From Phycisphaeraceae bacterium (GTDB taxonomy: Bacteria > Planctomycetota > Phycisphaerae > Phycisphaerales > Phycisphaeraceae): DNA of 64,000 nt. Position 1 is the first letter of the stretch; each line of letters begins with the position of its first letter. Below, piece after piece: positions 44,461-53,041 of the stretch. The notes under the pieces were generated by a model. That model did no database searches, was not told where the DNA came from, and was given only the letters and a program-made list of their open reading frames with translations. The position numbers were made by a program, and so were the translations under genes. Location: assembly GCA_020831765.1 (NCBI GenBank), contig JAFIFY010000111.1:1-64000 (forward strand), in the 5' to 3' direction.

Positions 44461-45696
44461 TCACCTTGCCGCCGCGACCCCGGCCTGACTTTGAAGCGCG
44501 GCGAGAATGCGGCGATGAGGATTGGACATCGGCAACTTCAGAACGGCCGACAGATCGGCCCATTTCCGGCCATCACCGATATTCAAACGATGTTTCACGT
44601 GAAACCACCTGACTTCAAAGCGAACCAGTCGATGGGTCGTTCGATGATCGAAGTGGAGCATTAATGAACCCGACCTCTTGCCGCCACCACGAGCACCCAA
44701 CCGGATGCCCGCGATCGACTCCAATTGTGGCTGGTCGCCTTCGGCCGGGGCTTCGATCGTCAGGAACTGCCACAATCCCGACCACAGTCCCACCGGCCCG
44801 CGCCGCTCCACAATCCATCGCCGCCGCCCGGTCCGCTTGTCCTCATGCTCAACCACGAACACGCGATGAACCACAGGTAGCACGGTCGCGGGCTTGGCAC
44901 CCACGCCGAATCGCTCAGGTTTGCCGGACTGGCGGCCCACGCACAACTTCACCAGCGGGCATCGGCCGCACTGAGGATTGCGCGGCCGGCAGACCACAGC
45001 GCCCAACTCCATCATCGCCTGATTGAAATCGCCCGGATCACGCGGACTGACCCACTGCGCTGCGATCTTCTCACACCGCTTGCGCAGAAGCGGATCATCC
45101 GGCGGTTCGGGCAGGGCCAGTATCCGGCTGACCACACGGATCACATTGCCATCCACCGCCGGCACCGCGCGGCCGAAAGCAATCGATGCCACCGCGCCGG
45201 CCGTGTATCGACCCACACCTGGCAGCCGCAGCAAATCCTCGAAACAACGCGGGAACCGCCCGGCGCGCTCACCCACCACAACCCGCGCCGCCCGATGCAA
45301 CAGCCTCGCCCGCCGGTAATACCCCAGACCTTCCCATAGTTTGTAAACCTCTTCCTCTCCCGCCTCGGCCAGATGCTCGATGGTCGGGAAACGCTCGATG
45401 AACCGCCGGTAGTAGTCCACGACCGTGGCGACTTGCGTCTGCTGGAGCATCGCTTCGCTGACCAGAACCCGATAAGGATCGGCCGCGCTGCGTCGATCCC
45501 CCACCCGCCGCGGCGCAACCCGCCAGGGCAACTGGCGATACTCCCGACGATACCAGGCAAGCAACCCCCGACGAACCTTGCCGGCGATGGCTTGAGCCAC
45601 CGCTGCGTCCACAGAATCCTGTTTTCTGAACTTGCCCAAACTACCTGACCTCTTCTCGGATTCTGACCGAGTGCTTAGACTTTTCACGATGATCAT
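44461..45696 (-). CDS. mutY: A/G-specific adenine DNA glycosylase
   Basis: A 411-residue MutY that removes adenine mispaired with 8-oxoguanine. The catalytic Glu lies in SEAMLQQTQVATV, the helix-hairpin-helix in LPGVGRYTAGAVASIAFG, and the catalytic Asp in AVDGNVIRV. Four Cys for the iron-sulfur cluster (C-x6-C-x2-C-x5-C) follow in CRPRNPQCGRCPLVKLC. The rest (about residue 250 on) is the NUDIX-like domain that reads the oxidised guanine. The start ATG at 45696 is preferred; a GTG at 45741 and later codons are possible. A parS-like site (44591-44606) lies inside the gene and is read as FHVK in this frame. The next gene, ctaA, is divergent. Confidence 0.92.
   Translation of the reverse strand: MIIVKSLSTRSESEKRSGSLGKFRKQDSVDAAVAQAIAGKVRRGLLAWYRREYRQLPWRVAPRRVGDRRSAADPYRVLVSEAMLQQTQVATVVDYYRRFIERFPTIEHLAEAGEEEVYKLWEGLGYYRRARLLHRAARVVVGERAGRFPRCFEDLLRLPGVGRYTAGAVASIAFGRAVPAVDGNVIRVVSRILALPEPPDDPLLRKRCEKIAAQWVSPRDPGDFNQAMMELGAVVCRPRNPQCGRCPLVKLCVGRQSGKPERFGVGAKPATVLPVVHRVFVVEHEDKRTGRRRWIVERRGPVGLWSGLWQFLTIEAPAEGDQPQLESIAGIRLGARGGGKRSGSLMLHFDHRTTHRLVRFEVRWFHVKHRLNIGDGRKWADLSAVLKLPMSNPHRRILAALQSQAGVAAAR
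44591..44606. promoter_or_regulatory. parS-like ParB binding site
   Basis: TGTTTCACGTGAAACC matches the 16-base parS consensus TGTTTCACGTGAAACA, as known from Bacillus and many other phyla, at 15 of 16 positions; the central GTTTCACGTGAAAC palindrome is perfect. It lies inside mutY. Chance occurrence of a perfect 14-bp palindrome of this exact sequence in 64 kb is very small. Confidence 0.82.
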
Positions 45697-45782
45697 TGCC
45701 CGCCAGATCTCGGTTTCGGGTGAAAACTGTGACCGCCGCACACACCACGTTTCCTGGAATCCCGGGGTACCAAGATTGTAAG

Positions 45783-45811
45783 TTGGCAGGGTGGATTCGC
45801 GTGAATATAGT
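45783..45811 (+). promoter_or_regulatory. sigma-70 type promoter of ctaA
   Basis: TTGGCA (45783-45788), a 17-base spacer and TATAGT (45806-45811) match the consensus with one change in each hexamer. The predicted transcript starts only about a dozen bases before the ATG at 45831, so the leader is short. Confidence 0.62.
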
Positions 45812-45830
45812 TGACCTCAAGGCCTGAACC

Positions 45831-47099
45831 ATGACGGAACAATCAATTTCTCCCCCGCATTCACCCCTGCCCGCCCACTCCCAACGCAGCGCATCGCTGT
45901 TGCGCTGGCTGACTCTGGCGCTGGTCGTGGCCACGTTTGTTCTGGTCACGTCCGGTGGCTTGGTTACGAGCAAGCATGCGGGGATGGCGGTGCCGGACTG
46001 GCCGACGAGTTTTGGTCGGTGGCTGCTGCTGCCGGTCTGGTTGTGGTCGGACCTGGCGGTGCTGCTGGAGCACAATCACCGGATCAAGGGTGCCATTGGC
46101 GGACTGCTGGCGATCGCGGTGGTGGCCGCCGCGTGGCGATATCGAGCCCCGATCCGGGGGCTGGCGGTGGCTGTCCTGGTGATGTACATCGTCCAGGGCC
46201 TGATGGGCGGATTCCGCGTCACGGAAAATTCCACGACGCTGGCGGTGGTTCACGGCGTCTTCGGGCAGGTGGTGCTGGGTGGCTGCGTGCTCATGGCGGT
46301 GCTGGCCAGCCCTTGGTGGAGGCGGTTCGAGCGGCATGCCCCGGAGCATCGGAAAGCCGAACCGGCCGGGACCGTGAGAAGCGGCCGGCTGTCGCCGCTT
46401 ACGTTCAAGCTGGCGGTCGTTTTCCTGACGTTGCTGGTCGTGCAGCTCACGCTCGGGGCGGTGACTCGCCACAATCACGGAGCGTCGGCGATTCCCGATG
46501 CCCCGGCGGTGTATGGCGGCATCATTCCACCACTGGACCCGAACATCCGGATCGATCGCTTCCAGGAGCTTGGCGGCACCGAGTTCCAGGTGCCCTTCGG
46601 AACGCCGATCCTCCCGATGGAAGCCATCGAGACCGGGCAACGCCCCGACCTGCTGGCACAGTGGACCTTCCTGCCCGCTTCGCCGCCGACGGCCTCGATC
46701 CTATGGACCCATTACGCTCATCGCGTGATGGCCATGCTGGTGCTGCCGGTGATCCTGGTGTGGCTGCTGATTCGGCTGAGGCGGGAGCCGGGCTTTGCGC
46801 CGAGCGTGGCCGAAGCCGGACAACGCGCCGTCAGCGGGCTTCGCGGGCCGGCAGTCGCTATGATCCTGATGTTCCTGGGGCAGGTGCTGTTGGGGTTTTC
46901 GATCATCTGGTCGCGCAAAGAACCGTACATCGCCACGGGCCACCAGGCCCTGGGCGCGGCGATTCTGGGCGTCTCAGTCTTGCTCGCCGCACGCTGTTAC
47001 CGACTGGCGACCGCATCACCGATGCCGGACACGATCCAGGCCCAGTCATCGAGCCCGCCTGCCGCCACCCCACAAGGTCTTAGCCCCCGAGTTGTCTGA
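45831..47099 (+). CDS. ctaA: heme A synthase (COX15/CtaA)
   Basis: A 422-residue membrane protein with about eight segments. CtaA converts heme O to heme A for the caa3/aa3 oxidase. Characteristic features: TSGGLVTSKHAGMAVPDWP near the N-terminus, the His-bearing EHNHRIKGAIGG, AVVHGVFGQVVLGG, and a second half with WTHYAHRVMAM and ATGHQALGAAI. The spacing of His residues fits the four heme-binding positions. A loop of about 70 residues before WTHYAHRV is longer than in Bacillus, as I recall for planctomycete members. The ATG follows AAGG eight bases upstream. The ctaB gene starts three bases after the stop. Confidence 0.9.
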   Translation: MTEQSISPPHSPLPAHSQRSASLLRWLTLALVVATFVLVTSGGLVTSKHAGMAVPDWPTSFGRWLLLPVWLWSDLAVLLEHNHRIKGAIGGLLAIAVVAAAWRYRAPIRGLAVAVLVMYIVQGLMGGFRVTENSTTLAVVHGVFGQVVLGGCVLMAVLASPWWRRFERHAPEHRKAEPAGTVRSGRLSPLTFKLAVVFLTLLVVQLTLGAVTRHNHGASAIPDAPAVYGGIIPPLDPNIRIDRFQELGGTEFQVPFGTPILPMEAIETGQRPDLLAQWTFLPASPPTASILWTHYAHRVMAMLVLPVILVWLLIRLRREPGFAPSVAEAGQRAVSGLRGPAVAMILMFLGQVLLGFSIIWSRKEPYIATGHQALGAAILGVSVLLAARCYRLATASPMPDTIQAQSSSPPAATPQGLSPRVV

Positions 47100-47102
47100 A
47101 TC

Positions 47103-48041
47103 ATGAGTCGGCTGACGCGAACCACCGCAATTTCCGCATCGCTTTCCTCGCCGGATTCGGCTTCACCGACCCTGGCGCAGGATGTAGTGACGCTCACCAA
47201 GGCCAGGCTCACCCTGCTGGTGATCGTCACCGCATGGCTTGGATTCGCCCTCGGTTACCAATCATTGAATCTGTCGATCGCGGGGATCGGCGACTGGATG
47301 GTTCTGCTGGCCACGTTGCTTGGCGTATGCATGGCATCAATGGGCGCTGGCGCGATCAACCAGGTGATGGAGCGCGATGCCGACCGCCAGATGCGAAGAA
47401 CCGGCCGGAGGCCCGTGGCTGCCAGGCGAATGACGCCGGGCACGGCATCGGCCATCGGCATCGGCCTGATCGCCGGCGGCCTGATCATTCTTGCCACATG
47501 GACCACGCCTCTGGCGGTCTGGCTCACCTTCGCGACGGTGATGCTCTACACCGCCGTGTACACACCGCTCAAGCGGCTTACCTGGATCGCAACACCCGTC
47601 GGCGCCCTCCCCGGCGCTATTCCGCCGCTGATCGGCTTTGCCGCGGCGACGGGCACGCTGGCCACCAGCGCCTGGGTCATGTTCGCCATCATGGTCGCCT
47701 GGCAGATGCCCCACTTTTACGCGATCGCCTGGCTTTACCGCGACGATTACGCCCGGGGCGGCTTCCCCATGCTTCCCGTGATCGACACCGATGGCCGGCG
47801 GACATTTCGCCAGATTCTTCTGTGGTGCATCGCCCTGTTGGCCATCACCGCCGCCGCGTTCTGGCTCGGCACCGCCGGGTGGGTTTTCCTGGTCGTCGGG
47901 CTCCTGAGCGGCGGCGGGTTTCTCATGCTGGCCATCCGCCTGATTCACAGGCCCAGCCCCGTCCGGGCTCGCGTGCTTTTCCTGGCATCGCTGGTTTATC
48001 TGCCCATCATTCTGGCCTGTCTGGCGTTGGACCATGGTTGA
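47103..48041 (+). CDS. ctaB: protoheme IX farnesyltransferase (heme O synthase)
   Basis: A 312-residue UbiA-superfamily prenyltransferase with about nine membrane segments. The first Asp-rich motif NQVMERDADRQMRRT and the YTPLKR and DDYARGGFPMLP motifs of CyoE/CtaB are present. It attaches a farnesyl group to heme B, giving heme O, the substrate of CtaA. It is transcribed with ctaA and overlaps the ABC ATPase downstream by eight bases. Length is normal, with a Ser-rich N-terminal tail of about 25 residues. Confidence 0.94.
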   Translation: MSRLTRTTAISASLSSPDSASPTLAQDVVTLTKARLTLLVIVTAWLGFALGYQSLNLSIAGIGDWMVLLATLLGVCMASMGAGAINQVMERDADRQMRRTGRRPVAARRMTPGTASAIGIGLIAGGLIILATWTTPLAVWLTFATVMLYTAVYTPLKRLTWIATPVGALPGAIPPLIGFAAATGTLATSAWVMFAIMVAWQMPHFYAIAWLYRDDYARGGFPMLPVIDTDGRRTFRQILLWCIALLAITAAAFWLGTAGWVFLVVGLLSGGGFLMLAIRLIHRPSPVRARVLFLASLVYLPIILACLALDHG

Positions 48042-49083
48042 TCTTCAAGCCCCGGAGACCGATCGATCCGACTCGGTCGAACCCAATGGTCACGCGATCG
48101 AGGCGCGGGGGCTTAGCCATGCTTTTATGCGACGGGGGCGCGAAGCGAAGCGAAACGGAACGGCCAGGATTCAGGCCCTGCGGGATGTTCAGTTCACGGT
48201 GGGGTCGGGAGAAATCGTTGGCGTGCTCGGGCCCAACGGAAGCGGTAAGAGCACCCTGTTTCGCATCATCGCCACACTGCTGACCGCCGACCATGGGCAG
48301 GTGCGGCTGTTTGGTGTGGATGTCGGTCTGCAACCAGCGCGGGCCCGGAACCTGTTCGGCATCGTTTTTCAGTCGCCCGCGGTGGATCGAATGCTATCGG
48401 CCCGCGAAAACCTGCACCATCAGGCCGCGCTGTATGGCCTCAAGCCCCGCGATCTCACCGGCGTGATGGCCGGCTTGCTGGAGCGATTCGATCTCACCGG
48501 CCGCGCCGACGATCCGGTCGGCATGCTCAGTGGCGGCTTTCAGCGACGCGTTGAACTGGCCAAAGCCATGCTTCACCGGCCCCGCATTCTTCTGATGGAT
48601 GAGCCCTCGGCATCGATTGATCCGGCCGCGCGACTGGAGATGTGGCGACACTTGCAGGCCCTTCGGCAATCCGACGGCCTGACGGTATTTCTGACCACCC
48701 ATCTACTCGAAGAAGCGGAACGTTGCGATCGGCTGTTGATGATGCACGAGGGGCGACTCGTCGCCGATGGAACGCCCACACAACTCAAAGCGGATAGCGG
48801 CGTGGCCGTTCTGAACCTCACCCCTCGGCATGAACCGGGGGATGATCCGGATCGTCTGTCGGCTCGGCTTATCGAGGCGATCGCCGCGCAAACCACGCCG
48901 GATGGCGGGCGTTGGCCCGCCGAAAAACGCGATGGCCAGGTGATCATCCGCCATCCGCATGTGAACCGCCTGGCGGCCGAACTTCTCAATCACCACGCAT
49001 CGTGGATCGAGCAACTTCATCTCGGCCATCCGACCCTCGAAGATGCGTTCGTCGCGTTGACCGGACGGCGATTGGAGGAGTAA
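48034..49083 (+). CDS. ABC transporter ATP-binding protein of the CcmA/DrrA type
   Basis: A 349-residue ATPase of the group that drives ABC-2 type exporters. Walker A GPNGSGKST, the FGIVFQSPAVDRMLSAREN Q-loop region, signature LSGGFQRR, Walker B ILLMDEPSASIDP, and TTHLLEEAERCD. A variable C-terminal domain (about residues 260-349) is typical of the DrrA type. It starts inside the end of ctaB. Planctomycete ctaAB operons usually continue, as I remember, with ABC permease and cytochrome oxidase genes; here none follows, and the next genes are on the other strand. The partner permease must be encoded elsewhere, or was lost. Confidence 0.87.
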   Translation: MVDLQAPETDRSDSVEPNGHAIEARGLSHAFMRRGREAKRNGTARIQALRDVQFTVGSGEIVGVLGPNGSGKSTLFRIIATLLTADHGQVRLFGVDVGLQPARARNLFGIVFQSPAVDRMLSARENLHHQAALYGLKPRDLTGVMAGLLERFDLTGRADDPVGMLSGGFQRRVELAKAMLHRPRILLMDEPSASIDPAARLEMWRHLQALRQSDGLTVFLTTHLLEEAERCDRLLMMHEGRLVADGTPTQLKADSGVAVLNLTPRHEPGDDPDRLSARLIEAIAAQTTPDGGRWPAEKRDGQVIIRHPHVNRLAAELLNHHASWIEQLHLGHPTLEDAFVALTGRRLEE

Positions 49084-49302
49084 GAGCGTTCAGTGCTGGC
49101 GTCCGCTGGCCGAATGTTTGAATGCCAACGCCGTAACCCGGCCCAAAGGTTCGCTCAATGCGTGGTAGGTGCCGCTTCCGGGGGCGGGGTTCCATCGATA
49201 CCCCGTAAAGAGGATTTCGTTGCCAAACGAGCTTGCGGTGCCATTCGTACCTGACGTCTTCTCCGCCCTCCGTGCATAGTGCCTTCGAGCCGCTGTGCCT
49301 CC

Positions 49303-49791
49303 TTACTTGAACATCAGCGGCCGTCCGATCTGGTCGGGCTCACTCAAGCGCAGAAACTCGACCATGCTTCGAAAATCCAAGGACTGGTCGTCGGGATCGA
49401 AGTCGATATCCCAAGGGAAGGTATGAAAACCACTATAGGGAACAGACAGCGTTACGAGAGGTCTGTCCAAGTGGACATAGAAGTTCAACTCACTGCTTCG
49501 CCCATCCGTAAAAGTCAAACGTGCGACATAGGGCCTCCTGACGAGCTGTCCGCGTGGCGATGGATGGTCGGCGTTGCACAGGAACGCCACAAACTCATCG
49601 ATCATGTCCTGACGTGTGATGACGGCGGCAAGTGCAGTGCTCGCGGTGTGCTCAAGCTCAATACGCGTGACCGGAACCATTACCTCGCCGCGCTCCACCA
49701 TCGCGATGACACGGTCATAGTTGCCATCACAACCCCCGCAGACAGCGATCCCCAGCATGCCCAGAAGCAAGAGCAGACGCCTATTCGTCAT
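49303..49791 (-). CDS. small lipoprotein, function unknown
   Basis: A 162-residue protein with a lipoprotein signal: LLLLLGMLGIAVCGGC carries the Cys acceptor near residue 21. The mature part is a mixed alpha-beta domain with no motif I recognise (HLDRPLVTLSVPYSGFHTFP). It begins nine bases after the stop of the 123-residue upstream gene, so they are likely one operon. Confidence 0.65.
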   Translation of the reverse strand: MTNRRLLLLLGMLGIAVCGGCDGNYDRVIAMVERGEVMVPVTRIELEHTASTALAAVITRQDMIDEFVAFLCNADHPSPRGQLVRRPYVARLTFTDGRSSELNFYVHLDRPLVTLSVPYSGFHTFPWDIDFDPDDQSLDFRSMVEFLRLSEPDQIGRPLMFK

Positions 49792-49800
49792 GGCAATCTC

Positions 49801-50172
49801 CTAAGGGGGGGGGATGAGCAGACGGCCCACAGCAAGGGGATCGATACTCACGTCTGTGAACTGATAGCGGCGTGAGAACTCGTATGTGATCTTGTGGTCG
49901 AAGCCTTGATAGCCGAAGCGATCCTGCAACCTCCAGCCCGCATTGTAGCTCTCCCAGTGACGGCGATAACGCACTTCGGGGAAATCGTACCTATCTTCGA
50001 TCGTCACGGTCCACTCGATCTCATGGTGGCAGGTCGTGTGAATGAAGGGACCCAAATCGAAGCCGGGAGGCATTCGGAGGCCTTGGAGGGGCGCAAGGCC
50101 TCTTCGCACCAAGGGTTCCCTGTATTGCTTCGCGGTCCCCGATTTACCAACCCCGGATCGAAAAAACCACAC
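49801..50172 (-). CDS. hypothetical protein, possibly a truncated fragment
   Basis: A 123-residue protein rich in aromatic residues (CHHEIEWTVTIEDRYDFPE, RYRRHWESYNAGWRLQDRFGYQGF). It ends in IPPP, and I recognise no domain. Its last 80 residues look like the compact C-terminal domain of a larger surface protein, and the 34 residues in front of MPPGFDLGPF do not look conserved. That suggests either a start at 50073 or that the gene is a remnant of a longer one (an RHS-like C-terminal domain is one possibility, unproven). It lies between the lipoprotein and the WD40 gene on the same strand. Confidence 0.45.
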   Translation of the reverse strand: MWFFRSGVGKSGTAKQYREPLVRRGLAPLQGLRMPPGFDLGPFIHTTCHHEIEWTVTIEDRYDFPEVRYRRHWESYNAGWRLQDRFGYQGFDHKITYEFSRRYQFTDVSIDPLAVGRLLIPPP

Positions 50173-50351
50173 TGAGGCTCAGGGTGGGCTGACCCGCCCC
50201 CATTCGACCGAGGGAATTCAGGACGAACATTGCCGATTCCACGCCGGACACCCACTTTCAGGAGAGATCCTTGGTCGACTCTGGACTTACCAGCGAATTA
50301 CGGGGCCGTGTTGCAGTCAGGCCAACGTCCGGACCTGGCTCAGCGGTTGCT

Positions 50352-52841
50352 TCAATCCTCGCTCCGATGCTTCAGGAACCGGGCGGCTTCCTGGGTCAGC
50401 AGGTCAGTCTCAGCGCCTCGGGCATATCGCTCCAGCAATGCGATGGCCCGCGGCGTACCAATCCGATTCAGGACCATCACCGCCCGACTCGCCCGCCGAT
50501 CGTTGTCGGTTCGGCCCTCTGGCCGGCCAAGCTCGGCCACGATCTCTTCAAGTCGCTCGATGATCGGATCGGGCAGCTCTCTCTTGCCGATGACGAGCTT
50601 CAGCGTCGGACGTATCTTGCCGCCCATCTCAAGCAAGTCGCTGTAGGCCCTCTCCCGCCGCGCGAAGCGCTCATCACCAAGCTGCTCGATCAGGGCCTCA
50701 ACCTCGTCAACTTGAACCTCGGCCGAAGCGAGTCGGGATGCGATGAACTCGACCGTCACGTCGCCATACCTGGCCAAGCTTCCAGCGGCTCGCCAACCCT
50801 CCAGTGTCGCGCCGCTTTCCATGGTCGCCCATATCCGGTCGAGCGACTCATCGTCCCGCTCTTCCCGCTCCCGAATCGAACGCTCCAGCGCTTGAGGCAT
50901 GCGCCAGATCGTCACCGTACCGTCTGAATACCCAGCCGCCACAAGGCCTGACCGGGCATCCACCGCGAGCGCTGTGACCGAGGCATCGACCTCAGGAAAG
51001 CGATGCACCCGGCTGTTCTCGACCAGGTCCCAGACCTCGAGCCTTCCATCGCTTCCACCCACCAGGAGCAGATCCGAACGACCCGGCGCGAACGCAAGCG
51101 GTCGCGGTACCATCACATCGGGCAATCCGACCGCATCCAAGAGCAGAACCCGTCCCCCACCCACGAACTCAAAAAGCTGCACCTGGCGATTGCTCGTGGC
51201 CAGCGCCAGCAACGATCCATCGGGCGCCAGAGCCGCCCTCGCGTTAGCGCGTCGGATACGAACATCCTGTGGCGTGAAGCCGCCCAGAAAATGATGCTCG
51301 ACCTTCATCGAGATTCCATCCCAGAGCGTCGCGGCATCATTCTCCACCACGGAGAACCACCGCCCCTGCTCCGAGAACGTCACCTGTCCGCCCATGGTGG
51401 GAAGATTCCCAAGTTCCTCCAGCGCCGGCTCGCGGTCGCCCACCCACCGCCGGATCGCACTGCCGATGGTGAACGTCATCACCGCCGAACCATCTCGCGG
51501 CGAAAAACTGCCGCTGAGCATCACCGGCGGCAGCGCAACCGCATCGATCCGTTCCCGACGATCCGTATCCCAAACCAGCACGCTCGCATGCTGGGCAACC
51601 CGTTCGGCGACCTTAACTCGCCCACGCCCGATGTGCAGGTCCGACGAGTCGACTGTCAGGCTCGCTGGAAAACCACCAAGAACTTCCTGTTCATCCACAT
51701 TCCAGACAATCACCCGATCGTTGGCATCCCATGAAGCAAGCAATCCCGACTGATAATCCATCGCGAGCAGACGCACCGGCGCCAGGTGGCCTTCATGGGC
51801 ACGGGGCCGATCACCGGTTGTCAGGTCGATCACCTCGACCGATCCGGTGCGGCGAGCAGCGATGAAGTAACGCCCCTCGCCGGACAATGCGACGCTGCTG
51901 TTTCCCCCCACCCGCATGTGGTGTGGAAACCGCTCACGACGATGGAGGACTTCACCATCACGAACTCGCCATACCGTCAGGGTTCCGTTGGTATTTCGCG
52001 CTGCCACCGTCGAGCCGTCCGCTGAGCAGGCCAGCGAAACAAACCCGCGAGCGCCCGGCTCCTGAAGACTCCGAACCAAATCATCTGTCTGGCCATTGAG
52101 AAGCGACACCGCTCCGGTTGTCTGCGCCGCCACCAATCGCTTTCCATCGGGCATCAGGACCAAGCCGGAGACCGCCGCGCCCAATTCAATCCGCTTGCCC
52201 ACCGGCTGAAGCGTGGACACGTCCCACTGAAGGACCAGGCCATTGCTCGTACCCACACCCACCCGGCTCCGATCATTGTCCATGGCCAGGCACTGCCCCA
52301 CGACACCCTGGGGAAACGCCAACTCGGCTTCCAGCTCTCCCGTACGGACATCCATCATGGCCACGCGGTCACCCAGCAGAAGCATCGCCCGCGTGCCGTC
52401 CTGGCTCAGACCCAATGAAGGATTGCTCGGGCGTTCCGAGGTCGGTTGCGGATATCGGGCGATCAGCCGCCTGTTCTCTGCATCAAAAACGGAAATCGAT
52501 CGCCCGCAGCGGGCAGCCACGCGGCGACCGTCTCCCGAGAACGCAAGCTCCTGGACCACGGCCCCATGTCCTCCCACCTCGCCCAGGTGCTTCCCCTCGG
52601 CCACATCCACAAGTGCCACCGTGCCATCGGCGTAGCCCAGCGCGGCAATCGAGCCCGAAGGTGCGAACGCAACCGCCTGGGCGCTCTGCTCGACCCACGG
52701 TCGTGATTCACCCAGCCGAACCACCCGGGCATCCGGCTCGGCGCGCACCTCGACCGAATCCAGCGCCGCCAGAGATATCAAGAACGCAAGCAAAACATGT
52801 CGGATACCAGACACCGGGAAACGGATCTCCAAGCGAACCAT
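50352..52841 (-). CDS. WD40 repeat protein with planctomycete-type C-terminal tail
   Basis: An 829-residue exported protein: signal peptide about residues 10-33 (HVLLAFLISLAALDSVEVRA). WD40-type repeats fill most of the rest (e.g. VAFAPSGSIAALGYADGTVA, LACSADGSTVAARNTNGTLT, LAVDARSGLVAAGYSDGTVT). After about residue 660 there is a helical tail with LGDERFARRERAYSDLLEMG, then IGTPRAIALLERYA near the end. This HEAT-like tail is a common companion of WD40 domains in planctomycetes, as I know it from genomes of the phylum. Function unknown, probably protein interaction in the periplasm. The start at 52841 has GGAG nine bases upstream; the frame is open to 53087. Confidence 0.85.
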   Translation of the reverse strand: MVRLEIRFPVSGIRHVLLAFLISLAALDSVEVRAEPDARVVRLGESRPWVEQSAQAVAFAPSGSIAALGYADGTVALVDVAEGKHLGEVGGHGAVVQELAFSGDGRRVAARCGRSISVFDAENRRLIARYPQPTSERPSNPSLGLSQDGTRAMLLLGDRVAMMDVRTGELEAELAFPQGVVGQCLAMDNDRSRVGVGTSNGLVLQWDVSTLQPVGKRIELGAAVSGLVLMPDGKRLVAAQTTGAVSLLNGQTDDLVRSLQEPGARGFVSLACSADGSTVAARNTNGTLTVWRVRDGEVLHRRERFPHHMRVGGNSSVALSGEGRYFIAARRTGSVEVIDLTTGDRPRAHEGHLAPVRLLAMDYQSGLLASWDANDRVIVWNVDEQEVLGGFPASLTVDSSDLHIGRGRVKVAERVAQHASVLVWDTDRRERIDAVALPPVMLSGSFSPRDGSAVMTFTIGSAIRRWVGDREPALEELGNLPTMGGQVTFSEQGRWFSVVENDAATLWDGISMKVEHHFLGGFTPQDVRIRRANARAALAPDGSLLALATSNRQVQLFEFVGGGRVLLLDAVGLPDVMVPRPLAFAPGRSDLLLVGGSDGRLEVWDLVENSRVHRFPEVDASVTALAVDARSGLVAAGYSDGTVTIWRMPQALERSIREREERDDESLDRIWATMESGATLEGWRAAGSLARYGDVTVEFIASRLASAEVQVDEVEALIEQLGDERFARRERAYSDLLEMGGKIRPTLKLVIGKRELPDPIIERLEEIVAELGRPEGRTDNDRRASRAVMVLNRIGTPRAIALLERYARGAETDLLTQEAARFLKHRSED

Positions 52842-53041
52842 GTCATCGTTCTCCAGATTACCTGAACATTCAGGGCCTCGATCACCCGTGAACAACCCCA
52901 GACTATAGCATCGCAGTGTCCTCGCACTCGTCGATCCGATCGGCATGTTTTCGGAGCAACAGTCGGAAAACCGACAACCATCGGGTAAGCTCCAATACCC
53001 GACTCTTGACAGGATGCTCGTAAAATTGAGGATGATTCTCA

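Noticed and set aside
45831-49083. Possible further parS sites or origin features near ctaA-ctaB
   Set aside because: Only one parS-like site was found; no cluster of DnaA boxes or parA/parB gene is visible in the window.
53000-53030. A TTGACA followed by TAAAAT before the SpoIIE phosphatase gene
   Set aside because: The spacing is only nine bases, too short for a sigma-70 promoter.
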